Shown: piece by piece, positions 45,487 through 56,070 of the stretch | How positions within the stretch are numbered: the first letter of the stretch is position 1 | Layout: every line of letters begins with the position of its first letter | Origin: Streptococcus oralis | GTDB taxonomy: Bacteria; Bacillota; Bacilli; Lactobacillales; Streptococcaceae | Reading direction: 5' to 3' | Assembly: GCF_021497945.1 (NCBI RefSeq) | Contig: NZ_CP046524.1 | Span: forward strand, 1,585,501-1,649,500 | DNA: 64,000 nt | Notes under the pieces: generated by a model | Told to the model about the DNA's origin: nothing | Databases searched by the model: none | What the model saw: only the letters and a program-made list of their open reading frames with translations | Program-made: the position numbers and the translations under genes

Positions 45487-47376
45487 CTAGAAGGCGCCGA
45501 TGCTACCACCGCCTCCACCTCCTGAGAATCCTCCACCCGAACTTCCACTTCCAGAAGATACAGAGTAGGTACTTGCTGTGTTTGCAATACTAGCATAGTG
45601 ACTCATTTGAGCAGTTGAATGATAAAACATACTGTGCCAGCCATAAGCTACGTAAAGATTGATATCTGGGTTCTCAACTTGAATCTGATAAGATTTCATC
45701 AAATGACTCACCTTGTCCGCATAACCAAATAAAGTAGCATAGACAAGGAGGCGATTCCAAAGAACAATACTCTCTAATTCTGCCTTGTCTAGATGGGCGA
45801 TATCGCGAAGCATGTTTTCAAAACTAGTCCAGAGATAGTACGCTTCTAATCCTTCTTCGTTTAAAACACCATCACGAGTATCAAATCGGGTCGTCCAATA
45901 ATAGACGGCAGCTAACATCAAGCTCACAAACCCAAGGATAGGAAGTGGCAGGGAAAGATACCCGTGAGCATCCAAACTGTACAAGAACCAGCCAAAACCA
46001 ACGAAAGCAGGTAGAAGTGTAGAGACACCTATCGTCAATCGCAGGATTTTTTCCCCATTACTCAGTGGACGATAATAATCTGGAAGTTGCAAAGAGGAAA
46101 CCCGCTTTCTCACCCCATCCTGCATCTGCTTCAGAGCTTGCTCGAAAGAAGACTTAAGCTTACGTCCTGTTTTCTGAATCCTTTTTTCATCAGCTGCTTT
46201 TGCACCTTGGTAAAGACTAGTTGACACTTGGTAATCTGCAAACAAATCTGAAACAAGCACTTCTTCTCTTCCTGAAAAGGCCAAATTAAGACAATCTTTT
46301 TCAAAACTTGCCAATCCTTTTTCTTTTACGACTTTTAGACGGACCTCATCTCCATTTGAGATGATTGAAATATTTCCACGGTCGATCACATCCAATAAGG
46401 TTGCCTGAACGAGTTGGTCAAAGGTGAACTTCCCTCCTCCCTTGGTCAAGGGACTGACTTCCTCTAAAGAAGTGGAGTAAACAGATTCCGATAAAACCAT
46501 CGGTTCTAAGTCCATTGGCGGTTCGTAGAGACGGTGATTTTTAGCATGTTTCTTCGATGGGGAGGTTTTTCTTCGGTAAATGCGATAGAAAATGACACTA
46601 AAGACTAAAGAAAGCGAGAGTAAAAAAGGGATAACCCACGTAACCAGAGCTTTGCTTTGAGCTTTTTCAGCAGCAATGGACTCCTCTATTTTTTCAAATT
46701 CTGCTAAACGATTGCCCTTCAATCCCTGATCCAAAGCTGTTCCAAAATCTTTTCTAGGCCAATAGGCATGCAATTCAACCCCACGCTGACGAGGTAGGTT
46801 CTGCAAATGAACACGATAATCACCACCTGTCTTCTCTACCTTGCCCTCTGTAAAGAGTTTCCCTGTATGAAAGAAAAGTTTTTCAGCTCCATTAAAGCCT
46901 GTTACCCGAAACTCAAAATTTTCGATAGGTTCTGAACTATCTGTCAAGGGTTGCCAATTAAGTTCCGCGATATCATCATATAGAAATAGGAGGTTTTTTA
47001 GTTGCCATGTGATTACCACTTCAACGGTATCCCCTTCTTGGCCTGGATTATACACTTTTACAGTATAACCTTCCGATTCTTCTATCACTTCACTATTGAC
47101 ATTCTCAATGGCGCTAGCATTTTTCCATACCTGAACCTTTGGACTGGAATCTATTTCAAAGCCCTTTGGCATCTTACCAGAACGGCCAAGTCCTACTAGT
47201 TGTCCATTAAAGTCTTCATCAAAATAATAGACTACTTTTTCCCTAAATTCTGCCGTATTATATGCATGAATATACAAATCACCTTGATAAGAGCGAATCT
47301 TAAAATCAACCGCAAAAACAGAGAGTGGTAAAATACAAAACAAGCTAAATAAAAGCACGAAAAAAGTCTTTTTCAC
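45487..47376 (-). CDS. DUF2207 membrane protein with a glycine-rich tail
   Basis: This 629-residue protein has a signal peptide (1-22), an extracellular DUF2207 domain (about 25-230), a helix near 245-265, a cytoplasmic stretch to about 435, two helices (about 445-500) and a C-terminal segment ending SSGGGFSGGGGGGSIGAF. The layout is typical of DUF2207 proteins widely found in Gram-positives, whose function is not established. The Gly-Ser tail resembles TPM/DUF2207 family tails. It neighbours uppP, suggesting but not proving an envelope role. Confidence 0.85.
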   Translation of the reverse strand: MKKTFFVLLFSLFCILPLSVFAVDFKIRSYQGDLYIHAYNTAEFREKVVYYFDEDFNGQLVGLGRSGKMPKGFEIDSSPKVQVWKNASAIENVNSEVIEESEGYTVKVYNPGQEGDTVEVVITWQLKNLLFLYDDIAELNWQPLTDSSEPIENFEFRVTGFNGAEKLFFHTGKLFTEGKVEKTGGDYRVHLQNLPRQRGVELHAYWPRKDFGTALDQGLKGNRLAEFEKIEESIAAEKAQSKALVTWVIPFLLSLSLVFSVIFYRIYRRKTSPSKKHAKNHRLYEPPMDLEPMVLSESVYSTSLEEVSPLTKGGGKFTFDQLVQATLLDVIDRGNISIISNGDEVRLKVVKEKGLASFEKDCLNLAFSGREEVLVSDLFADYQVSTSLYQGAKAADEKRIQKTGRKLKSSFEQALKQMQDGVRKRVSSLQLPDYYRPLSNGEKILRLTIGVSTLLPAFVGFGWFLYSLDAHGYLSLPLPILGFVSLMLAAVYYWTTRFDTRDGVLNEEGLEAYYLWTSFENMLRDIAHLDKAELESIVLWNRLLVYATLFGYADKVSHLMKSYQIQVENPDINLYVAYGWHSMFYHSTAQMSHYASIANTASTYSVSSGSGSSGGGFSGGGGGGSIGAF

Positions 47377-47441
47377 AACACAATCCCCTTTTTATCTTTG
47401 CTATCATTATATCATTTTTTATAAGTAAAGGCTTACTTGTA

Positions 47442-47470
47442 TTGAAAATCTCACCATTTTTAGATACAAT
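47442..47470 (+). promoter_or_regulatory. Promoter of the glutamine-type ABC importer operon
   Basis: TTGAAA (47442-47447), 17-bp spacer, TACAAT (47465-47470), 38 nt upstream of the ATG. Confidence 0.75.
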
Positions 47471-47508
47471 AGAGAGAAGTCATTTTTAGACTAGAAATAG
47501 GAGAAAAC

Positions 47509-49071
47509 ATGAAAAAATTATGCTTATCTATCCTTGCTAGCCTAGCCCTTACACTGGGACTAGTTAGCCAAGTCCAAGCCGACGAATATTTACGCATCGG
47601 GATGGAGGCAGCTTACGCTCCCTTCAACTGGACACAAGACGATGATAGTAACGGCGCCGTCAAAATTGACGGTACCAACCAATACGCCAATGGCTACGAT
47701 GTCCAAATCGCTAAAAAGATTGCCAAAGACCTAGGCAAGGAACCTTTAGTCGTTAAAACCAAGTGGGAAGGACTTGTTCCTGCTCTTACTTCTGGCAAAA
47801 TCGATATGATCATTGCAGGTATGAGCCCAACGGCTGAACGTAAACAAGAAATTGCCTTTTCAAGCAGTTACTATACTAGTGAACCTGTTCTATTGGTCAA
47901 AAAGGACTCTGCCTATGCCAACGCCAAATCTTTAAACGACTTTAGCGGAGCAAAAATCACGTCTCAACAAGGCGTTTATCTCTATGATTTGATTTCCCAA
48001 ATCCCTGGCGCCAAGAAGGAAACAGCCATGGGGGATTTTGCTCAGATGCGTCAAGCACTTGAAGCAGGTGTCATCGATGCCTATGTTTCAGAACGCCCTG
48101 AAGCCCTGACCGCTGAATCTGCCAACTCCAAATTCAAGATGGTCCAGCTTGACAAAGGCTTTGAAACTGGAGAAGAAGACACCTCTATTGCCATTGGTCT
48201 TCGCAAGGACGATAGTCGCATCAGTCAAATCAATGCCAGCATCAAAACCATTTCCAAGGACGAACAAGTAGCTCTCATGGATCGGATGATTAAAGAGCAG
48301 CCGGTGGAGGCGACAACAACGGAGGAAGAAAGCAGCTTCTTTAGTCAAGTCGCTAAGATTCTTTCTGAAAACTGGCAACAACTCTTACGTGGTGCTGGTA
48401 TCACACTCTTGATCTCCATTATCGGGACTATCACAGGGCTTATTATCGGGCTTGCAATCGGAGTCTTCCGTACAGCCCCTCTATCTGAAAACAAGGCAAT
48501 CTATGGCTTGCAAAAACTACTTGGCTGGATCCTCAATGTTTATATTGAAATTTTCCGTGGTACACCAATGATTGTTCAATCTATGGTTATTTACTATGGT
48601 ACAGCGCAAGCCTTCGGAATCAATCTCGATCGTACACTTGCAGCCATCTTCATCGTTTCAATCAACACGGGTGCCTACATGACAGAAATCGTCCGTGGAG
48701 GTATCCTAGCAGTTGACAAGGGACAATTTGAAGCCGCAACTGCTCTTGGTATGACCCATAATCAGACCATGCGCAAGGTTGTCCTCCCTCAGGTCGTTCG
48801 CAATATCTTACCTGCTACTGGTAATGAGTTTGTCATCAATATCAAAGATACCTCTGTACTGAATGTTATCTCTGTGGTGGAACTCTACTTCTCTGGTAAT
48901 ACTGTGGCCACCCAAACTTATCAATACTTCCAGACATTTACAATCATCGCCGTGATTTACTTTGTCCTCACCTTCACAGTGACCCGTATCTTGCGCTTCA
49001 TCGAAAGACGCATGGACATGGATACCTACACTACAGGTGCTAATCAAATGCAAACGGAGGACTTGAAATAA
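47509..49071 (+). CDS. Amino acid ABC transporter, fused substrate-binding and permease protein
   Basis: This 520-residue fusion has a signal peptide (1-24, cut after VQA), an SBP family 3 domain (about 25-262) with [13 protein letters not shown] and a His/Glu/Gln-type permease domain (about 290-505) with [11 protein letters not shown] and the EAA loop [24 protein letters not shown]. Such fusions take up glutamine or related polar amino acids. It corresponds to pneumococcal SP_0453. It ends overlapping the ATPase start by one base (TAATG). Confidence 0.93.
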   Translation: MKKLCLSILASLALTLGLVSQVQADEYLRIGMEAAYAPFNWTQDDDSNGAVKIDGTNQYANGYDVQIAKKIAKDLGKEPLVVKTKWEGLVPALTSGKIDMIIAGMSPTAERKQEIAFSSSYYTSEPVLLVKKDSAYANAKSLNDFSGAKITSQQGVYLYDLISQIPGAKKETAMGDFAQMRQALEAGVIDAYVSERPEALTAESANSKFKMVQLDKGFETGEEDTSIAIGLRKDDSRISQINASIKTISKDEQVALMDRMIKEQPVEATTTEEESSFFSQVAKILSENWQQLLRGAGITLLISIIGTITGLIIGLAIGVFRTAPLSENKAIYGLQKLLGWILNVYIEIFRGTPMIVQSMVIYYGTAQAFGINLDRTLAAIFIVSINTGAYMTEIVRGGILAVDKGQFEAATALGMTHNQTMRKVVLPQVVRNILPATGNEFVINIKDTSVLNVISVVELYFSGNTVATQTYQYFQTFTIIAVIYFVLTFTVTRILRFIERRMDMDTYTTGANQMQTEDLK

Positions 49072-49811
49072 TGAATCAACCCATTCTTGAAATTAAACAC
49101 CTCAAAAAATCCTATGGACAAAATGAAGTCTTAAAAGACATCTCTCTGTCAGTCCACAAAGGAGAGGTTATCTCCATCATCGGGAGCTCAGGAAGCGGAA
49201 AATCAACCTTCCTACGTTCTATCAACCTACTTGAAACACCTACTGAGGGGGAAATTCTCTACCGAGGAGAAAACGTCCTTGCAAAAGGCTATGACCTTAC
49301 TCACTATCGTGAAAAGCTCGGAATGGTTTTTCAATCCTTCAATCTCTTTGAAAACCTCGATGTTCTCGAAAATACGATCGTCGCCCAAACGACTGTCCTT
49401 AAACGAGAACGCTCTGAAGCTGAAAAAATTGCCAAAGAAAATCTTGAAAAAGTCGGCATGGGAGAACGCTACTGGCAAGCCAAACCCAAACAACTCTCTG
49501 GTGGCCAGAAGCAACGTGTGGCCATCGCTCGCGCCCTCTCCATGAATCCTGACGCCATACTTTTTGACGAACCAACATCTGCCCTGGATCCAGAAATGGT
49601 CGGTGAAGTCCTTAAAATCATGCAAGATCTAGCTCAAGAAGGCTTGACCATGATCGTCGTCACCCACGAAATGGAGTTCGCCCGCGATGTCTCACACCGT
49701 GTCATCTTTATGGATAAGGGTGTCATTGCCGAAGAAGGCAAGCCAGAAGACCTCTTCACGAACCCTAAAGAAGAACGAACGCGAGAATTTCTTCAGCGCT
49801 ATCTCAAATAA
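49071..49811 (+). CDS. Amino acid ABC transporter ATP-binding protein (GlnQ-like)
   Basis: This 246-residue ATPase has Walker [10 protein letters not shown], signature [15 protein letters not shown], Walker [15 protein letters not shown] and switch VTHEME. It pairs with the fused binding/permease protein upstream, whose stop overlaps its start. Together they form a complete two-gene importer. A hairpin terminator follows at 49817. Confidence 0.94.
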   Translation: MNQPILEIKHLKKSYGQNEVLKDISLSVHKGEVISIIGSSGSGKSTFLRSINLLETPTEGEILYRGENVLAKGYDLTHYREKLGMVFQSFNLFENLDVLENTIVAQTTVLKRERSEAEKIAKENLEKVGMGERYWQAKPKQLSGGQKQRVAIARALSMNPDAILFDEPTSALDPEMVGEVLKIMQDLAQEGLTMIVVTHEMEFARDVSHRVIFMDKGVIAEEGKPEDLFTNPKEERTREFLQRYLK

Positions 49812-49816
49812 CAAAC

Positions 49817-49846
49817 AAAGACTGCATAAAATATGTAGTCTTTTTA
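49817..49846 (+). terminator. Terminator of the ABC importer operon
   Basis: AAAGACTGCATA pairs imperfectly with TATGTAGTCTTT and is followed by a T run. Confidence 0.8.
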
Positions 49847-49861
49847 CTAACTCTTTTCAAA

Positions 49862-49893
49862 ACAAAAGGCAGACCCATTTTAAGAATCTGCCT
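49862..49893 (-). terminator. Terminator of the small HTH-like gene
   Basis: Minus strand AGGCAGA and TCTGCCT form a 7-bp stem followed by TTTGTTTT. Confidence 0.65.
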
Positions 49894-49904
49894 GTAAGCC
49901 TAGT

Positions 49905-50120
49905 TTAATCTTCAAATTTTTCATGATTCTTGTCATAAAAATCAATCAAACCTAGGGCTGTTTCAAATGAAATATTTTTCACTTTTGCACGACCTTGTGC
50001 CAAAGCAATGATTGACATTTCACGTGCATTTGTTTCCTTAGAGATACGGTAACCTGTGATTTTCTTATCACGAACCCAGCCAACAACTGATTCTACTTTT
50101 TCAAAGTTTGATTTAGCCAT
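49905..50120 (-). CDS. Small HTH-like protein of unknown function
   Basis: This 71-residue protein sits between the ABC importer and the SPFH gene and has its own ribosome site (AGGAGAA) and terminator. The stretch ITGYRISKETNAREMSIIALAQGR looks like a helix-turn-helix of the Xre-type, followed by SFETALGLIDFYDK. The position matches the small hypothetical gene seen in pneumococcus near ilvA. A DNA-binding role is inferred only. Confidence 0.7.
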   Translation of the reverse strand: MAKSNFEKVESVVGWVRDKKITGYRISKETNAREMSIIALAQGRAKVKNISFETALGLIDFYDKNHEKFED

Positions 50121-50222
50121 GTTCTTCTCCTATTTTGTTCTTTACGATACTGAAATATATCCATTCTTTTAAGATTATCTACAAAAAACATCTACTTATT
50201 GAAAACAAATAATAAATTGTTA

Positions 50223-51119
50223 TTACTTAGCTTTTAAAGCTGATAATATGCTTGTTCGTATATCTTCAACTCCATCAGGATTTGCTGGTAGGAAGATGGT
50301 GTTATTGCCCTTATTGTCTGCGAAATTATTCAAGGTATCCAAATACTGATTTGTTAATAGAATGGACATAATCTGGGCTTCCGTGAGTTCAACATTAGCT
50401 CCTTTTAATTCTTGAATAGAATCAGCAAGTCCATCAACAATCGCCTTACGCTGTTCTGCAATCCCTACCCCGTGTAGGCGATCTTTTTCTGCCTCTGCTT
50501 CTGCCGCAGTCACGATTTTAATCTTATCTGCTTCTGCAAGTTCTTGCGCTGCAACTCTTTTACGTTGTGCTGCATTGATTTCATTCATTGATTGTTTAAC
50601 TTCAGCGTCAGGCTCAACCTTCGTAATCAATGTTTTTACAATGATGTAACCATATGTAGACATTTCTTCTGCTACTTGCTTTTGAACTTCTAATGCAATT
50701 TCATCTTTTTTCTCAAATAGTTCATCCAAGGTCAATTTAGGTACAGATGAACGCAAGGCATCCTCAATATAGGATTTGATTTGAGCTTCTGGTCTCATTA
50801 GTTTATAGTAAGCATCTGTGACATTATTCTCATTCACTCGATACTGAGTCGCCACATTCATGGTCACAAATACATTATCTTGTGTTTTTGTTTCCACGAC
50901 GATCTCACTTTGCAATAGACGCAACTGCACCCTGGCCGCAATTCTATCAATTCCAAAAGGTGCTCGTACATGAATACCACTATTACTCAACTTTTGGTAT
51001 TTACCAAAACGCTCGATAATAGCGACAGACTGTTGCCTTACAACGTACACAGAGCTGACAATAATCGCTGATGTAATCAGCACTAGAATAAAGAGAACAA
51101 GTAAAACATGTAAAACCAT
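50223..51119 (-). CDS. SPFH/band 7 membrane-microdomain protein
   Basis: This 298-residue protein has one N-terminal helix (about 4-27), then an SPFH domain (VVRQQSVAIIERFGKYQKLSNSGIHVRAPF) to about 190, and a charged coiled-coil (AAQRKRVAAQELAEADKIKIVTAAEAEAEKDR). It resembles stomatin/HflK-type scaffolds that organise membrane domains or guard proteases. No partner protease gene is adjacent, so a general scaffold role is the safest reading. Confidence 0.9.
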   Translation of the reverse strand: MVLHVLLVLFILVLITSAIIVSSVYVVRQQSVAIIERFGKYQKLSNSGIHVRAPFGIDRIAARVQLRLLQSEIVVETKTQDNVFVTMNVATQYRVNENNVTDAYYKLMRPEAQIKSYIEDALRSSVPKLTLDELFEKKDEIALEVQKQVAEEMSTYGYIIVKTLITKVEPDAEVKQSMNEINAAQRKRVAAQELAEADKIKIVTAAEAEAEKDRLHGVGIAEQRKAIVDGLADSIQELKGANVELTEAQIMSILLTNQYLDTLNNFADNKGNNTIFLPANPDGVEDIRTSILSALKAK

Positions 51120-51196
51120 GGGAATCTCCCCCTTTCGTCACAATCATTATAGCATCATTATAGGAAATTGGCAAATAATATGATAGCAAATTTATT

Positions 51197-52447
51197 TTAG
51201 ACTAGCATATTATACAAAGTCTCATTTCCGTTCAGATTGATATAAGATGGGTCAAACTTTTCCATCCGATGAATCAAGCCAGCATAATCATGCTTATCAG
51301 CAAGAGCAATCCCAATCAAGACCGGCCCTGTCCCCTTGCTGGCCCGTTTGATATACTCAAAACGAGTGATATCATCATGCGGTCCCAAGATGTCATTTAC
51401 AAACTCACGAAGAGCCCCTGGACGTTGTGGGAAATTGACTACAAAGTAATGCTTGATGCCATCGTAAATCAAGGCACGTTCTTCCATCTCTGGCATACGG
51501 TTAATATCGTTATTTCCCCCAGAAATGATACAGCAAATTGTCTTGCCTTTGATATAGTCTGATAGAACTTCCAAGGCTGCAATGCTGGCCGCTCCAGCAG
51601 GTTCGGCGACAATTCCTTGCTTAGAATAAAGATCAATCAAGGTCTCCGAAATCAAACCCTCATCTACTCCAATAAGAGTTTCAACATTCTGACGAGTTGC
51701 TTCATAAGTCAACTGCCCAACTTTCTGCACAGCTATTCCATCAGCAAACTTGTCAATTTCTTTGAGTTTAACTGGTCCTCCAGCTTCAAAGGCTGCCTTC
51801 ATCGAACGGGCACCATTGGCTTCTATACCAATTACTTCGATAGCGGGATTGGTTTCTTTGATATAGGTCGAAACCCCTGCAATCAATCCACCACCGCCTA
51901 CTGGCACGAGTACTGTATCAAAATCAATAGACTCTTTACGGGCTTCTTCAAGAATTTCATAGGCTACAGTCCCTTGACCTGCTTGGACATGAGCATCATC
52001 AAAGGGATCAATAAAGGTACGATTTTCAGAAACTGTAAATTCTTGAGCTGCTTTAGCTGAGGCATCAAAGGTATCTCCAACTAGTTTAATGGTCACGAAG
52101 TCTCCACCAAAGAAACGAACTTGACCAATTTTTTGTTGGGGCGTTGTGATTGGCATAAAAATCGTTGCGGGAATCTTCATCTCCTTACAAGTGTAGGCGA
52201 CACCTTGAGCGTGATTCCCCGCTGATGCACAGACTACACCACGCTCACGTTCTTCTTTTGTTAATTGAGAAATGGCATAATAGGCTCCGCGAATCTTAAA
52301 GGAACGAACACGCTGGGCATTCTCCTTCTTCAAATAAATCTTAGCACCATACTTCTCCGATAAATAATGATCATAATCAAGCGGAGTATTGACTACTACA
52401 CCACTTAAAACTTTGTGGGCTTTCACCACATCTTTTGCACTTATCAT
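51197..52447 (-). CDS. ilvA: Threonine ammonia-lyase (threonine deaminase)
   Basis: This 416-residue PLP enzyme turns threonine into 2-oxobutanoate, the first step to isoleucine. The PLP lysine is K51 in RVRSFKIRGAY, and PVGGGGLIAG binds the phosphate. The C-terminal regulatory part (about 330-410) has one ACT-like segment, shorter than the E. coli enzyme with two, so feedback control may differ. It follows the ilvC terminator and seems to have separate expression. Confidence 0.93.
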   Translation of the reverse strand: MISAKDVVKAHKVLSGVVVNTPLDYDHYLSEKYGAKIYLKKENAQRVRSFKIRGAYYAISQLTKEERERGVVCASAGNHAQGVAYTCKEMKIPATIFMPITTPQQKIGQVRFFGGDFVTIKLVGDTFDASAKAAQEFTVSENRTFIDPFDDAHVQAGQGTVAYEILEEARKESIDFDTVLVPVGGGGLIAGVSTYIKETNPAIEVIGIEANGARSMKAAFEAGGPVKLKEIDKFADGIAVQKVGQLTYEATRQNVETLIGVDEGLISETLIDLYSKQGIVAEPAGAASIAALEVLSDYIKGKTICCIISGGNNDINRMPEMEERALIYDGIKHYFVVNFPQRPGALREFVNDILGPHDDITRFEYIKRASKGTGPVLIGIALADKHDYAGLIHRMEKFDPSYINLNGNETLYNMLV

Positions 52448-52473
52448 GTCTCCTCCTCAAATACTTTACAAGG

Positions 52474-52505
52474 TAAAAAGCGAGTTAGGTACCCCCAACT
52501 CGCCT
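52474..52505 (-). terminator. ilvC terminator
   Basis: Minus strand GGCGAGTT and AACTCGC form a G+C-rich stem followed by TTTTT, ending the ilvB-ilvN-ilvC transcript before ilvA. Confidence 0.85.
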
Positions 52506-52524
52506 TCTGTTTTTATTCTAAGAA

Positions 52525-53580
<1,056 letters not shown>

Positions 53581-53612
53581 TTAGGCTGGTTTAACAAATT
53601 TATGCTGGATTT

Positions 53613-53635
53613 TATACTCAATAAAAATCAAAGAG
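53613..53635 (+). repeat. boxA-like fragment of a pneumococcal BOX element
   Basis: TATACTCAATAAAAATCAAAGAG differs by one base from the start of boxA as I remember it (TATACTCAATGAAAATCAAAG). Only the first 23 bp or so are present, ending at the ilvN stop codon, so it is a remnant. ATACTC and GAGTAT can pair as a small hairpin. Confidence 0.45.
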
Positions 53636-53637
53636 TA

Positions 53638-54114
53638 TTAGTCGCGGGTAAATCCAGTTGCACCCGTACGAGCGATATTTTTAATACCGTATGGTCGAAT
53701 CACTCGCAATAAAGCATCACTCTTCTCAGCATTTCCAGTCATCTGAATAGTGATGGAGCTTGGTGCTACATCAACTACCGTTGCACGGAAAGGTTGGATA
53801 ATGGCCAAGATTTCTGCACGCTTCTCAGCAGGAGCAGATACCTTTACCAAGATAACTTCTCTTTCCAAATGTGGTTTATCTGTGATATCTCGAATGCGAA
53901 TCACATCAATCTGACGATTGAGCTGTTTAATGATTTGCTCCACTTCATCATGAGAAGCCACATCAATAATGATGGTAATCCGTGATACATCAGGATTCTC
54001 TGTCGCACCAACTGAGATACTCTCAATGTTGACCTGACGACGAGAAAGGACACCTGTAAAGCGATTGAGGACTCCTGAACGATTTTGTAGTTTTGCTGTT
54101 AACATTCTACGCAT
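53638..54114 (-). CDS. ilvN: Acetolactate synthase small regulatory subunit
   Basis: This 158-residue ACT-domain protein (residues 4-75, MLTAKLQNRSGVLNRFTGVLSRRQVNIESISVG) gives valine feedback control and boosts the catalytic subunit. A second domain covers about 80-158. It overlaps ilvB by 8 nt, so translation is coupled. Confidence 0.94.
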   Translation of the reverse strand: MRRMLTAKLQNRSGVLNRFTGVLSRRQVNIESISVGATENPDVSRITIIIDVASHDEVEQIIKQLNRQIDVIRIRDITDKPHLEREVILVKVSAPAEKRAEILAIIQPFRATVVDVAPSSITIQMTGNAEKSDALLRVIRPYGIKNIARTGATGFTRD

Positions 54115-55807
54115 GGAACTTCACCCCCAACATCTCATGATTGCTCTTACCGGCTGGTACCATTGGTAAAACTTGTTCCTTACGAGAAATATCCACCTCG
54201 ATAAACATCGGCACATCTTCCAGAATGACTTCTAAATCCTTCTCTATCGTCTCTGGATTATCAAATTTATAATTTTTGATGCCGTAAGCCTGTGCCATCA
54301 GCTGGAAATCAGGAAGTGTATCAAAGACTGATTCGGAAGTTCTACCCTCATAGAAGGATTCCTGCCACTGACGGACCATTCCTAGGGAGTGGTTATTCAA
54401 CATGACAACCTTAATCGGCACCTTGTAGATGTTTAGGATAGCTAGTTCCTGGTTGGTCATCTGGAAACCACCATCACCGACAAAAAGGATAACTTCTTTT
54501 TCTGGATTGGCAATCTTGGCTCCGATGGCCGCAGGAACTCCAAATCCCATGGTACCCAAACCACCAGAAGTGACTAACTGACGCTCATTTTGGTAAGGAT
54601 AATACTGAGCTGTCCACATTTGGTGTTGCCCTACGTCTGTGACAACAATGGCATCTCCATTCGTCAACTCACCGATGCGTTCAATAACAGCCTGCGGTTG
54701 AACCACACGTTCTTTCTTATCATAAGAACGAACTCGATTCTTGTCCTTGGTGACTTTTTCAATCCACTTTTCAGTATTGTTATGAACAGTTGGTTCTGCC
54801 AGTAGCATCTGCAAGGCTTTCTTAGCATCCCCCACTACAGGAATATCTGCACTGATAATCTTACCAATCTCAGCTGGGTCAACATCGATATGGGCAACCT
54901 TAGCATTCTTCGCGAAGGTCTTAGGGTTCCCAGTCAAGCGGTCATCGAAACGGCAACCAATACTAATCATAAAGTCCGCTTCCGTCATTGCAATGTTGGC
55001 TGCGAAAGAACCGTGCATGCCTCCCATCCCTAGGAAGAGCGGATGACTCGTTGCAATGGTTCCTTGCCCCAAAAGACTAGTGACTACTGGAATTTGATAA
55101 CGCTCAGCAAATTCATTGAGCTCCTTAGAAGCTTCCGCATAGCTGATACCACCGCCTGCTAACAAGACAGGTTTCTTGGCCTTTGACAATTGTTTCAAGA
55201 TTTTCTTGATTTGCATGTCGTTTGGTTCTATCGTCGGTTGGTAACTTGGTAAATTCACCTCCGGCGAATAGATGAAATCTGTCTCTAGAGCTGATACATC
55301 CTTTGGCAAGTCAATCACAACTGGACCTGGACGACCTGTTGTTGCGATATGAACAGCTTCCGTAATGATACGAGGAATATCTGCTGTCTCACGAACTTGG
55401 TAATTGTACTTGGTAATGGGCATGGTAATACCCACGATGTCTGCTTCCTGAAAGGCATCCTTTCCAATTCCCGCTCTTGCAACTTGACCTGTAAAGACCA
55501 AAAGGGGAACGCTATCGCTCATGGCATCTGCAATCCCTGTAATGGCATTTGTTGCTCCCGGCCCACTCGTGACGACGGCAACGCCCAACTTTCCAGTTGA
55601 TTTGGCATATCCTTCAGCTTCGTGCAAACAACCTTGCTCATGACGTCCTAAGATGTGGCGAATACCTTTAAAATTGTATATCGCATCATACAAAGGTAAG
55701 ACTGCACCACCAGGATAACCAAAAATGGTATCAATCCCTAAGTCCCGAAGTGTTTCCAAAACTAGGTCCGACCCCGTCTTAGGAGATTCTAAACTGATTT
55801 TCTCCAT
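54107..55807 (-). CDS. ilvB: Acetolactate synthase large catalytic subunit
   Basis: This 566-residue ThDP- and FAD-dependent enzyme makes acetolactate or acetohydroxybutyrate. The catalytic ThDP glutamate is in GRHEQGCLHEAEGYA, with the ThDP-Mg motif GDGGFQMTNQELAIL through MLNNHSLGM near the C-terminus. It is anabolic type because it pairs with ilvN. It heads the ilvBN-ilvC transcript and has a CodY-like box at its promoter. Confidence 0.95.
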   Translation of the reverse strand: MEKISLESPKTGSDLVLETLRDLGIDTIFGYPGGAVLPLYDAIYNFKGIRHILGRHEQGCLHEAEGYAKSTGKLGVAVVTSGPGATNAITGIADAMSDSVPLLVFTGQVARAGIGKDAFQEADIVGITMPITKYNYQVRETADIPRIITEAVHIATTGRPGPVVIDLPKDVSALETDFIYSPEVNLPSYQPTIEPNDMQIKKILKQLSKAKKPVLLAGGGISYAEASKELNEFAERYQIPVVTSLLGQGTIATSHPLFLGMGGMHGSFAANIAMTEADFMISIGCRFDDRLTGNPKTFAKNAKVAHIDVDPAEIGKIISADIPVVGDAKKALQMLLAEPTVHNNTEKWIEKVTKDKNRVRSYDKKERVVQPQAVIERIGELTNGDAIVVTDVGQHQMWTAQYYPYQNERQLVTSGGLGTMGFGVPAAIGAKIANPEKEVILFVGDGGFQMTNQELAILNIYKVPIKVVMLNNHSLGMVRQWQESFYEGRTSESVFDTLPDFQLMAQAYGIKNYKFDNPETIEKDLEVILEDVPMFIEVDISRKEQVLPMVPAGKSNHEMLGVKFHA

Positions 55808-55845
55808 TGTTCCCCTTTCTCTTCTCTTAAAAATAGCTTGTTACT

Positions 55846-55873
55846 ATCATACCATTTTTTCAAAAATTTTCAA
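55846..55873 (-). promoter_or_regulatory. ilvB promoter
   Basis: Minus strand TTGAAA (55868-55873), 16-bp spacer, TATGAT (55846-55851) with a TGG extension, 39 nt upstream of the ATG. Confidence 0.7.
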
Positions 55874-55885
55874 GACAAAAGAAGC

Positions 55886-55900
55886 AATTTTCTGAATTTT
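55886..55900. promoter_or_regulatory. CodY-like box upstream of ilvB
   Basis: The plus strand reads AATTTTCTGAATTTT, matching 13 of 15 positions of AATTTTCWGAAAATT, 12 nt upstream of the -35. The ilv operon is a well-known CodY target in streptococci. Confidence 0.6.
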
Positions 55901-56025
55901 CTATCTAAACGTGTTTTTATGAATGTTTTTCCTATTTTTATAAATATGAATAGGGAATTGAACGATTTTATTACTGCTAAATTTAGTTTAGGGTATATTT
56001 TTCTAACCTTCCTTGATATAGAACA

Positions 56026-56054
56026 TAAAAAGGAAGCCACTAAGTGACTTCCTT
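56026..56054 (-). terminator. fusA terminator
   Basis: Minus strand AAGGAAGTCAC and GTGGCTTCCTT form an 11-bp stem with a TTA loop and a following T run. Confidence 0.88.
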
Positions 56055-56070
56055 CTAGAGTGAGGACTGA

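Noticed and set aside
55808-55900. T-box or branched-chain leader peptide upstream of ilvB
   Set aside because: The leader between promoter and ATG is only about 30 nt with no room for a T-box or an Ile/Val/Leu-rich leader peptide. A CodY-like box explains control better.
55838-56047. 69-codon plus-strand ORF between ilvB and fusA
   Set aside because: It spans the ilvB promoter, CodY-like box and fusA terminator, has no convincing ribosome site, and looks non-coding.
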